From NCBI GenBank assembly GCA_020634495.1, contig JACKBR010000016.1, forward strand, positions 1-64,000: a stretch of DNA of 64,000 nt. The letters run 5' to 3'. Every line of letters starts with the position of its first letter. Within the stretch, counting starts at the first letter, position 1. Source of the stretch: Ardenticatenaceae bacterium. GTDB lineage: Bacteria > Chloroflexota > Anaerolineae > Promineifilales > Promineifilaceae. The position numbers were made by a program, and so were the translations under genes. Below, piece by piece: positions 16,449-24,144 of this stretch. The notes beneath the pieces were generated by a model. The model saw nothing but the letters and a program-made list of their open reading frames with translations, did no database searches and was not told where the DNA came from.

Positions 16449-18529
16449 AAGAACAAGACCCAATCCTGGCGGACGAGCTCAGCCGTCGTATTGCAGCCGA
16501 GCTGCAAGGAAAGCGCCAACCGCCTGTCAGCGAAGCCATTGAACAAGAGGCCGAGCTGGCGGCCAAACTGATTAACCTGGCTCAAGACACCCATCCCGAC
16601 CCAGATTTTGTGGCCTCGTTGGGGAGCCAGTTAGCCAGACGAGCTGCGCAAAAGAAAAAAATACAAAAAACACATGCGCCGCCAGAACGGCCGTCGTTCT
16701 GGCAGCAGCTTACACAACTATTTAAGGAAGGAACAACCATGAATCGTAATAAATACCTACTGGGCGCTCTCGCCGCCCTGGTCTTAATTGTTGCCGCTGC
16801 CTTCATTCTGGCAAACCGCAACGGCAGCAATGAACCAGCCGCCATTGTGACAGACAACAGCGGACAAACGAATACAACCGATGATGCCAGCAATGAAAAC
16901 GCAGACCAAACGACGGATGAAACGGCCGTAACAGAAATTGCCGATCTGCCCGCCTTGCCCGCCCTAGAGGGCAGCGGCCAGGCGACGGGACTGGGCGGCG
17001 GTGGCGGGGCAAACCCCAGACCGCAATCAGGTGGCGGTGGCATTTCTACTGAAAGCGCCTCGCTGGATGTGGATGGCAACTTTGTCTACACCGATCCGTT
17101 TTCAGGCACGGTGTTTACGCTGAACACCACCCTGCCTTCAGGCCCTGTTCTTACCGCCGTGCTGCAAAACAAGCCAGACGAGGTCATCACCGCTGAACAA
17201 GCTCAGGAACTCGCTACCCGCTTTGGCTTTACCGGCCAGCTTTACCGGGAACAATATCCAGTTTTTGAGGATGAGTTTGGCGGGACAGCCTACGAGCCGC
17301 CCGTGGTTTTCCATATCTTTGATGGGCCGCGCAGCCTCATCATCGATGCCTGGGGCGTTTACTACAACGACACCAGCATCGTAAACGACTTTGATAACCC
17401 GCTGCCTTTTGAGCAAGCTGTACCCATTGCCGAAGCCTATGTGCAAGAGCATAACCTGATCGATTTTGAGTATGAAGTTCAGCAAATCTGGGGCACCGAT
17501 GTAAACTTTGTGCGCAAAATTGATGGGCAAGCCGTAAACCAACCTGAATTAACAGTGGGCGTGAGCAATGACGGCCGTATCTTCTTCGTGAGCTACCAGG
17601 TGATGCGCAATGCCCAACTGCTGGGCCGCTACCCCATCATCACAGCCCAAGAAGCCTGGGAAATCCTGCAAAGCGGCGTGGCCGAAAATGGCATCCTGTA
17701 CAACTACAATGCCAGACCAGAACTGGCCATTGAAGAACCGGTGATTATAGAAGACCCGCTTGCCGACCTTTACCAATTCTGGGTACGCGAATTTGCGCCT
17801 GGAGATGAAATCCATCTGTACGATTGGCCAGTTGTTTTCTTGCCGGTTGACAGCGGCGCTGACCCGCGCATTCAAGTTCGCAACTACATCGTTCAGGCCG
17901 ACTCTGGCACGCTCAATGCCCTGGCAGAACGTGTAGGCCAGCAAACCCACATTTGGGGGCAGGTTGGCCCGGATGGCACCACCATTGAGCTGGCTGGCTG
18001 GGACCCGATTGAGCAAATTAACGAGCCAATTTCTGGCCCCGGCACAATCAGCCGCACCGGTGATGAGGTGCTCTTTACCAATAATGACACCGGCACCATT
18101 TACATTATCCCCAATGCCCCGGCGGATTTGGCCGACGGCACAGAAGTGTATCTCTTTGCCTGGGCCGTTCGTGACCTGGGGTTGGCTTACCCGGCTGCCG
18201 ACTGGGAAAATATGGACAAGATTATCAATATTGAACCAGCAGCGGAAGATTTACCAATTGAAGAGCCAATCATTGATGAACCCCTGCCGGTTGACGGGGA
18301 CGGACGCGGTTTTGAACCATTCGTGTATGAAACGTTCACGGTGAATGAGGTTTCGCTGGCTTACTACACCACTTATAGCTGGCCTACCGATGACACGGGC
18401 GAATTCCGGTACGAGGGACAGCCCACGCTCATTGTGCAGCCCACCTGGAAGTTCTCTGGCCAGACAGACACGGGTGACAATATTGATTTCTACGTTCAGG
18501 CAGCAAACGCGGAGCTTGTAGATCGCTAA
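16445..18529 (+). CDS. Single-pass membrane protein, probable anti-sigma or sigma-associated sensor
   Basis: A 694-residue protein overlapping the ECF gene by 4 bp. The cytoplasmic N-terminus (about 1-98; MKEQDPILADELSRRIAAEL..., DFVASLGSQLARRA) is followed by a membrane helix YLLGALAALVLIVAAAFILA and a large outer part. The outer part begins with a Thr/Asp/Gly-rich linker including LGGGGGANP. It then has repeated beta-rich sections with ITAEQAQELATRFGF and ITAQEAWEILQSGV, both resembling PepSY-like helices. Genetic coupling supports control of the sigma factor by an extracytoplasmic signal; no classical zinc anti-sigma HxxxCxxC motif is present. Function is inferred from position. Confidence 0.7.
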   Translation: MKEQDPILADELSRRIAAELQGKRQPPVSEAIEQEAELAAKLINLAQDTHPDPDFVASLGSQLARRAAQKKKIQKTHAPPERPSFWQQLTQLFKEGTTMNRNKYLLGALAALVLIVAAAFILANRNGSNEPAAIVTDNSGQTNTTDDASNENADQTTDETAVTEIADLPALPALEGSGQATGLGGGGGANPRPQSGGGGISTESASLDVDGNFVYTDPFSGTVFTLNTTLPSGPVLTAVLQNKPDEVITAEQAQELATRFGFTGQLYREQYPVFEDEFGGTAYEPPVVFHIFDGPRSLIIDAWGVYYNDTSIVNDFDNPLPFEQAVPIAEAYVQEHNLIDFEYEVQQIWGTDVNFVRKIDGQAVNQPELTVGVSNDGRIFFVSYQVMRNAQLLGRYPIITAQEAWEILQSGVAENGILYNYNARPELAIEEPVIIEDPLADLYQFWVREFAPGDEIHLYDWPVVFLPVDSGADPRIQVRNYIVQADSGTLNALAERVGQQTHIWGQVGPDGTTIELAGWDPIEQINEPISGPGTISRTGDEVLFTNNDTGTIYIIPNAPADLADGTEVYLFAWAVRDLGLAYPAADWENMDKIINIEPAAEDLPIEEPIIDEPLPVDGDGRGFEPFVYETFTVNEVSLAYYTTYSWPTDDTGEFRYEGQPTLIVQPTWKFSGQTDTGDNIDFYVQAANAELVDR

Positions 18530-18604
18530 GATTGGTGAGCGTGTAACGAGGTAAGCGGGGAAACTAGCGCAACTAATTTCCCCGCTGCCCCAAACCCAAT
18601 CAGG

Positions 18605-18646
18605 AGACGGCCGTTTTCAAACAAAAGTGAAAACGGCCGTCTTTTT
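18605..18646. terminator. Bidirectional intrinsic terminator built from two ACGGCCGT copies
   Basis: The arm agacggccgttttc (18605-18618) pairs perfectly with gaaaacggccgtct (18629-18642) around a 10-nt loop and is followed by T-residues. It lies between the converging sigma-associated gene and the BTAD regulator, whose stop codon begins within the T-tract side. Each arm contains one ACGGCCGT. Confidence 0.92.
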
Positions 18647-21600
18647 AGGTATACGGCCGTAGCACTTCGGCCACCATCTCTGCCAAATCCGGCAAATTTC
18701 CTTCAAGGTCCAGGCTTTCTGCCAGGGCGGCCAACTGCTGCCCCGCCTTCTCCTGGGTTTCACGGGTGCTGGCCGGATGATGGTAGGCCAGCCGGAGCAG
18801 CTGGAGCGCCTGGGAGCGCTGCTCATCCTGAGCCAGTAAACCAGCCACCCCAACCAGGGCATCCAAAGCCAGGGGAGATGCCTGAATTTCCATTGACAGG
18901 CGCAGCGCCTCATGAAAGGCGCGCCGCGCCGCAGCCACTTCGCCAAGCTGGCTGGTCACTTCGCCCAAATTGATCAGTGAAATACTGATGCTGCGCCGGT
19001 TGCCCAGCCCTTTCTTCAGAATCAAACTTTCGTCGTGCAGGCGGCGGGCTTCGTCCAGCTCCCCCAGCCGCATGGCCACAACCCCGGCATTGCCCAATGA
19101 GGCGGCCTGGCCTGGCTTGTAATTAATTTCCTTGAAGATGAGTTGGCTTTCTTCGTAGTAGCGCCGGGCTGTGGCAAAATCCTGTTCGGCGTTGGCCAGG
19201 TTGCCCAAATTGTTTAGCACAACGGCCGTTCCATGTTCATCCCCTAATTCGCGCCGCAGTTGCAGGCTTGTTTCATAATAAGTACGCGCCGCGGCGTAGT
19301 CACCCAGCCGCTGGGCCAACGTGCCGCGCAAATTTTGCACAAAAGCCACCCCCTGCTGATGATTAATCTGGCTGGTGAGCGCCAGGCTGGTTTCTGCTTC
19401 GGCCATCGCCTGCTCATAATTTCCCTGAAAGCTGTGAACAATGGCCAGGTAGCTGTGCCCCAACGATAATTCTTTGGGGTCGTTGGCCGCCTGCAAATAG
19501 CTTTGGGCTTTTTCTAGCACCTGCCGCGCTTTTTCATATTGTCCCAAGAAGGTGGCAAAACGGCCGTAGCGCACCAGCAGACGGCCGTAGGATTGCTGCG
19601 CCCCCGCCTGGTGCATGGCCATCTCTTCCAAAGCAGCCAAAGCCCAGCCGTAAGCCGCCGCCCCATCCCGGAACCAGCCGCGTGACTCATACAAAAAGAA
19701 AAGGGAGACGATGGCCTGATTCAGCCATTGTGCTGCCCCGGCAGCCCTGTCTGCCAACGCAGGGTCTTCCAGGGCGGCTACGGCCCAGCGCCAGGCGGCA
19801 CGCACGTTTTCCAGCTCAGGCGTGAGCAAATCCAGGGCCAGCTGCCGTTCACCTGTTTGCCAACGCTCTTCTTGCTGGTGCAGCAGCAGCAAAAAGTATT
19901 GGGCCTGTCGCGCCTGCGCCGAAGTCGCCAACTCTGGCAGCTCGGCAAGCCGTTCGGCGGCAAATTGGCGCACCATTTCTAACATTTCAAAACGGCCGTT
20001 TGCCTCCCGGTGCAGTAGCGATTTATCCACCAACGCCGTTAAAGCCCACAGCGACGTTTGGGTCACCTGCCGGGCGGCTTCGCGGCTAAACCCACCCCGG
20101 AAAACGGTAAGTTGAGCCAGCACCTGCTGCTCCTCTGGCGTAAGCAGCTGCCAGGAATGGTCAAACACGGCCTGCAAGCTGCGGTGACGATCTGGCACAT
20201 CACCGGCCTGAGACTGTAAAAAGTCTATATTCTGGGCCAGTTCTTCAGCAATCTCGGCGCAGCTTAATTGGCGCACCCAGGCAGAGGCCAGCTCGATTCC
20301 CAGCGGCACGCCAGCCACCAGGCGGCAAATTTTGGCAATGTGCGGTTGGGTTTCGGCCGTGAGGGCAAAATTTACCTGGGCGCGCTGGGCCATTTGCACA
20401 AAGAGGTCAATAGCGTCGGATGGGCCAGCGTTTGTTTCTTCAGGTAAGGGGAGTGGTTCCACTTCATAGGTCCACTCTGTTTTCAGGTTCAGCCGCTCGC
20501 TGGAGGTGACCAGCAGCTTCACGTCGGGCAGCGCCTGGCTCATTTCTGCCAGCAGGGGGCTGCCTTTTAGCAAATGTTCAAAATTGTCCAGCACCAAGAG
20601 CATCTCTTTGGCCTGCAAGTAGTTGATAAGCTGTGTTTGGGGCGGCGCGGCCCCGCTAAAGGTGAAATCAACCGCTTCGGCAATGGCGGGGATAATAAAT
20701 TCTGGCGCGGGCACGGCGGCCAGCGGCACAAAAAAGACGCCGTTGAGGAAGGTGCCTACGGCCGTTTCGGCAATTTTTAGCGCCAGCCGGGTTTTGCCAA
20801 TGCCGCCCGGCCCTACCAGGGTCAGCAAGCGGCAGGACGGCCGTACCAACTGAGCCTGAATCTGGCGCAACTCCTGGGCACGGCCCACAAACGGAGCCAC
20901 AGCCACTGGCAAATTGTGGCGGCGAATGTCTACAGCGGCCCGAATCCGTTCGTAAAGCGCGGTCGTTTCTGGGGAAGGATCAATGCCCAGTTCTTCAACC
21001 AAAATGTCACAGCAAGTTTGGTATTGGCGCAGAGCTTCGGCGCGTTGGTCGTTGCGCGCCAGCAGCAGCATCATCTGGCGGTAAGCCCACTCGCTTAGCG
21101 GGGCCAGGGCCAACAGGCGGGCCGCGTAGCGAATTCCTTTTTCATATTGCTGATGGTCTAAAAAATGCTGTACCAGCCGCCGCAGCAGGTGAACGGCCGT
21201 GCGCTGAAAACGTTCGCGCTCCAGGGTAACCCACTCTTCAAAGCCCCGGCTGTCGCGAATATCAAACCCGGCCAAAAAGTCTGCCTGGTAGAGGGAAATG
21301 GCGGTTTCCCAATCTTCAATTGATTCGCTTTGGGCCAATTGCTGGAATACGGCCGTGTCCAGCCAATGAGAGCTGTCTTCTTTGAAGGCAACAGTTTGCC
21401 GGGTAATGTCTAAAAAGGGTTTGAAGCCCCGGCGCAGGCCAGACAGCAGCGAGCGTAAATTGGCCAGCGCTTGCTCGGCAGAGCGATCATCCCAGAAGAA
21501 GTCGGCCAGCAGTTCACGGGAATACGGCCGTTGCGTACAAACAAGATAAAGCAGCATAGCCTCAGCCTTGCGTGAGGGAATATTTGCCGGTTTGCCATTG

Positions 21601-21662
21601 AGTTTAATTGTAGTCTCACCCAGGAGGGTCAGTTCTAGCTTGGTCGTCATTGATTTAGACAA
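18645..21662 (-). CDS. SARP/MalT-like regulator: winged helix, BTAD, NB-ARC ATPase and TPR repeats
   Basis: A 1005-residue cytoplasmic transcriptional regulator. Residues about 5-100 form an OmpR-like winged helix (LELTLLGETTIKLNGKPANI, SRKAEAMLLYLVC). Residues about 100-245 form the bacterial transcriptional activation domain (ISLYQADFLAGFDIRDSRGF, EELGIDPSPETTALYERI). A STAND/NB-ARC ATPase follows with FVGRAQELRQIQAQL, Walker A GPGGIGKTRL, Walker B LLVLDNFEHLL and GVPLGIELASAWVR. From about residue 620 come TPR repeats (DYAAARTYYETSLQLRRELG, DFATARRYYEESQLIFKEI). Such proteins oligomerise on ATP and ligand binding. Target genes are unknown. The ATG could also be MTTKLEL five codons downstream. 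Confidence 0.9.
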   Translation of the reverse strand: MSKSMTTKLELTLLGETTIKLNGKPANIPSRKAEAMLLYLVCTQRPYSRELLADFFWDDRSAEQALANLRSLLSGLRRGFKPFLDITRQTVAFKEDSSHWLDTAVFQQLAQSESIEDWETAISLYQADFLAGFDIRDSRGFEEWVTLERERFQRTAVHLLRRLVQHFLDHQQYEKGIRYAARLLALAPLSEWAYRQMMLLLARNDQRAEALRQYQTCCDILVEELGIDPSPETTALYERIRAAVDIRRHNLPVAVAPFVGRAQELRQIQAQLVRPSCRLLTLVGPGGIGKTRLALKIAETAVGTFLNGVFFVPLAAVPAPEFIIPAIAEAVDFTFSGAAPPQTQLINYLQAKEMLLVLDNFEHLLKGSPLLAEMSQALPDVKLLVTSSERLNLKTEWTYEVEPLPLPEETNAGPSDAIDLFVQMAQRAQVNFALTAETQPHIAKICRLVAGVPLGIELASAWVRQLSCAEIAEELAQNIDFLQSQAGDVPDRHRSLQAVFDHSWQLLTPEEQQVLAQLTVFRGGFSREAARQVTQTSLWALTALVDKSLLHREANGRFEMLEMVRQFAAERLAELPELATSAQARQAQYFLLLLHQQEERWQTGERQLALDLLTPELENVRAAWRWAVAALEDPALADRAAGAAQWLNQAIVSLFFLYESRGWFRDGAAAYGWALAALEEMAMHQAGAQQSYGRLLVRYGRFATFLGQYEKARQVLEKAQSYLQAANDPKELSLGHSYLAIVHSFQGNYEQAMAEAETSLALTSQINHQQGVAFVQNLRGTLAQRLGDYAAARTYYETSLQLRRELGDEHGTAVVLNNLGNLANAEQDFATARRYYEESQLIFKEINYKPGQAASLGNAGVVAMRLGELDEARRLHDESLILKKGLGNRRSISISLINLGEVTSQLGEVAAARRAFHEALRLSMEIQASPLALDALVGVAGLLAQDEQRSQALQLLRLAYHHPASTRETQEKAGQQLAALAESLDLEGNLPDLAEMVAEVLRPYT

Positions 21663-22018
21663 TCCTTTGGCTCGGTGGATCGTTTTCGGATCGCTTGTGG
21701 AGTAAACTGCAACACATCAGTCAGGCTGTGGGCAAATGCAGCTACGTAAATGCTCCCAAAATCGGCTATATTATAGCCCACTCTCAGACTGTTATGAAGA
21801 AGAGAGAAATTGTTGCCCATGTTCCTCCGGGTTCACTCTACCAGGACAGATTTCTGCCAAACAGTCTATCGTTCCACCCGACAATGATTGAAGGATAGCT
21901 GAAACTGGGTTCATCAATCGAAAGGCAAATCATCAGCTTGAGATGCCATAGTATCCAAAAAATGAATGCCTGGCTTATCCTAATTCCCACATGGGCCGGT
22001 CTGCATAGGATTAACTCT
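21663..22018. other. Intergenic region, no gene seen
   Basis: The 356-bp gap between the divergent BTAD regulator and the small protein gene has no ACGGCCGT copy and no convincing open frame. I see no perfect promoter hexamers. It presumably holds the promoters of both divergent genes. Confidence 0.4.
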
Positions 22019-22213
22019 ATGAGCAAAAACCTACAGCATTATCACGCATATCTCTTACGTATCTGGCGCGAAGAAGCGGGCATGCCCTGGCGCGCCACGT
22101 TACAAAATCCGCATACAGGTGAGCAAGAGGGGTTTGCTTCGGTAGAACAGCTAATTGCATTTATTCGCAGCAAAACAGATGAGGAAGCAACCAATAACAA
22201 TTCCCCCTCATAA
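22019..22213 (+). CDS. Small conserved protein, 64 residues
   Basis: ATG 22019 begins MSKNLQHYHAYLLRIWREEA. The core WRATLQNPHTGEQEGFASVEQLIAFI looks like a compact beta-hairpin/helix module, with the pattern W-R-x-x-L-x-x-P-x-T-G-E...GF-x-S-x-E-x-L. I associate this pattern with small proteins next to BTAD/LuxR-type regulators in Chloroflexi; that association is from memory and not checked. It is divergent from the BTAD regulator. A terminator follows immediately at 22212-22230. Function unknown. Confidence 0.65.
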   Translation: MSKNLQHYHAYLLRIWREEAGMPWRATLQNPHTGEQEGFASVEQLIAFIRSKTDEEATNNNSPS

Positions 22214-22230
22214 ACGCGGGCGCGTTTTTT
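22212..22230 (+). terminator. Intrinsic terminator after the small protein gene
   Basis: The stem aaacgc (22212-22217) pairs with gcgttt (22222-22227) around gggc and runs into six T residues. It overlaps the stop codon of the 64-residue gene. Confidence 0.75.
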
Positions 22231-22708
22231 ATCATTTTGCTCCCTTGTAAACGATGCACAAAAATAACGGCCGTCTTTTCCGCAGACTATCTGGAAAACG
22301 GCCGTGCCCTCCCCACCCACACCCAAAATTTGACCATTTCCCCAGCCTCGCTATACTAAATAACTTGAAATGTTAGGGTTTTGTCACTAAGATGACCCGC
22401 ATTTCTTGGGAAGAGAACGATTCATCACAAAGGCATCTTCTGCCAATCAGGCGATTTCATGACTAAAATGTCAAAATCACGCTAAGCCGCAAATGAAATA
22501 ACATGGCCCCGAATCCACTGAGAAAAAACTCAGGTGGTATTTTGGCATATCTACCGCAAACAATCGAAGTTTTTTACTGACAAGAGCCTGTTAGTTTTTG
22601 TTCTAATTTAGAGGAGGTGCATACCCAAGATCAGAGAATCAAGTGAAGAATGCCGTACTTTAAGCTTGCTTTTAATAAGTTTTACTCTAGTTGGAGGAGA
22701 GAATCCCT
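22231..22708. other. Long leader region of the amino-acid ABC transporter operon
   Basis: Starts with two ACGGCCGT copies (22266, 22298) whose flanks cttttcc and ggaaaa pair, giving a second motif-based hairpin. A sigma-70-like promoter lies at 22330-22357, so the transcript would have a leader of about 340 nt. Inside it ccactgag (about 22518) and ctcaggtgg (about 22533) form a hairpin. No riboswitch family is recognised. The leader is AT-richer than surrounding genes and free of the motif. Confidence 0.5.
22330..22357 (+). promoter_or_regulatory. Sigma-70-like promoter upstream of the ABC transporter operon
   Basis: TTGACC (22330-22335) and TATACT (22352-22357) are separated by 16 bp. Both hexamers match consensus at five of six positions. 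It directs transcription toward the solute-binding protein gene 350 bp downstream. Prediction by eye only. Confidence 0.5.
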
Positions 22709-23887
22709 ATGAATAAGAAGAATGTTGTTATTGCCTTATTGGTCTTATTGGCTATGGCTCTGGTTGCCTGTGGTGGCGGCGAGCCAGAAACCGTTTTTGT
22801 GGAAGTAACCCGAATCGTTGAGGTACAGGGCGACACCGTGACCGAAACTGTGACAGAAACCGTAACTGAGACGGTGACAGAAACCGTTACCGAGACCGTT
22901 ACCGAGCAAGTTGCCGTTGAGTTTGCCGGTGGTGGCGACACGCTGGGTCTGGTGCAAGATCGCGGTGTACTAAACTGTGGCGGTAACGCCAACGTGCCTG
23001 GCTTTGGTTACCTGGACCCAGACACTGGTGGTTTTAGTGGGTTTGATATTGATTTCTGTAAAGCGATTGCTGCGGCCGTTTTGGGCGATTCCGAAGCGAT
23101 TGAAGTAACGCCAACCACAGGTCAGTCCCGCTTCCCCACCCTGCAATCTGGTGAGGTTGATGTGCTCATCCGCAACACCACGCACACCTTTAGCCGTGAC
23201 ACTGCTCTTGGCTTCGACTTTGCCCCAATCACCTTTTATGATGGTCAGGGCATGATGGTTCGTGCCGATAGCGGCATTACCACCCTGGCTGAGCTGGAAG
23301 GCGCAACCATTTGTGTTCAATCTGGTACCACCACAGAAAAGAACCTGTCTGACTACATGACCAACATCGGCGTGAATTACACACCACTGGTTGGTGATGA
23401 TGCCGTAGCTACTCGTGACGCTTACGATTCTGGCGCTTGTGATGGCTTCACGACGGATAAATCCGGTTTGGTTTCCAACCAAATTTTGCTGACTGACCCG
23501 TCTGCCCATGTCATCCTTGATGAGGATATGTCCCGTGAGCCGCTAGGCCCGCTGACTCGTCATGGCGACAACAACTGGAACGACATTGTGAGCTGGGTTG
23601 TGCAGTGTACCATCAATGGTGAATTCCTGGGCGTTGGCAAAGATAACGTAGACAGCATGTTGGGCAGCGATGATCCTGTTCTCCAGAATCTGCTTGGCGA
23701 AACCGGCGATTTGGGTCAGGCATTGGGTCTGAGCAATGACTTCTGCTACCAGGTTATTTCCCAGGTGGGTAACTACGCCGACATCTACAATGCAAACCTT
23801 GGCCCAGATACACCTTTCAATCTAGCACGGGCTCGTAACGCACTGTACACCGACGGCGGTATCTTGTATCCCACGCCGTTCAAATAA
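22709..23887 (+). CDS. Amino-acid ABC transporter solute-binding lipoprotein (AapJ/BztA-like)
   Basis: A 392-residue lipoprotein that captures polar amino acids outside the membrane and delivers them to the permeases encoded downstream. ATG 22709 follows ggaggaga. The signal peptide ends in LVACGG with the lipid Cys at residue 21. Residues about 43-70 are a tandem VTET repeat acting as a spacer. The binding domain starts LGLVQDRGVLNCGGNANVPG, with the family patterns GFSGFDIDFCKAIAAAVLGD, PTTGQSRFPTLQSGEVDVLIRNTTHTF, RDTALGFDFAPITFYDGQG and ACDGFTTDKSGL. These fit the general L-amino-acid (AapJ/BztA) group. Specificity is inferred. Confidence 0.93.
   Translation: MNKKNVVIALLVLLAMALVACGGGEPETVFVEVTRIVEVQGDTVTETVTETVTETVTETVTETVTEQVAVEFAGGGDTLGLVQDRGVLNCGGNANVPGFGYLDPDTGGFSGFDIDFCKAIAAAVLGDSEAIEVTPTTGQSRFPTLQSGEVDVLIRNTTHTFSRDTALGFDFAPITFYDGQGMMVRADSGITTLAELEGATICVQSGTTTEKNLSDYMTNIGVNYTPLVGDDAVATRDAYDSGACDGFTTDKSGLVSNQILLTDPSAHVILDEDMSREPLGPLTRHGDNNWNDIVSWVVQCTINGEFLGVGKDNVDSMLGSDDPVLQNLLGETGDLGQALGLSNDFCYQVISQVGNYADIYNANLGPDTPFNLARARNALYTDGGILYPTPFK
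22838..22912 (+). repeat. Tandem 12-bp repeat encoding Thr-Glu-Thr-Val units
   Basis: About six copies of a degenerate 12-mer (gtgaccgaaact, gtgacagaaacc, gtaactgagacg and variants) encode a repeated TVTE stretch between the lipidated Cys and the folded domain. It can work as a flexible or extended tether. The repeat number is likely variable between strains. Confidence 0.85.
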
Positions 23888-24011
23888 AATTCGTAACGAT
23901 TCAGGGGCGACGCATTTACCGAGGTGAGACGTATAAAACGAGTTGCTTAGAGAAGTGCCTCGCATCTTTGAGAGTTACTTAAGATTTTTTATTTGAGAAA
24001 CCTTTGATTTA

Positions 24012-24044
24012 AACACAGCCCGACACAGTGTGTCGGGCTGTGTT
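24012..24044 (+). terminator. Strong hairpin between solute-binding protein and permease genes
   Basis: A 16-bp arm aacacagcccgacaca (24012-24027) and its exact inverse (24029-24044) flank a single central base. Folding needs a short loop of three or more bases, but the stem is still about 15 bp. Partial termination or mRNA protection here would give more binding protein than permease, which is usual in such operons. Confidence 0.8.
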
Positions 24045-24144
24045 GTATCAAAACAAATTGCGACTTCTTTTTGTGTGGAATTGCGTGCAGTTCGTTGCGG
24101 CACGTATGCTTTGCGGTTAACAATCTGGAACAGGAGAAAAGCCT

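Noticed and set aside
22231..22708. A riboswitch (for example amino-acid sensing) in the ABC transporter leader.
   Set aside because: I could identify only one small hairpin and no conserved aptamer pattern.
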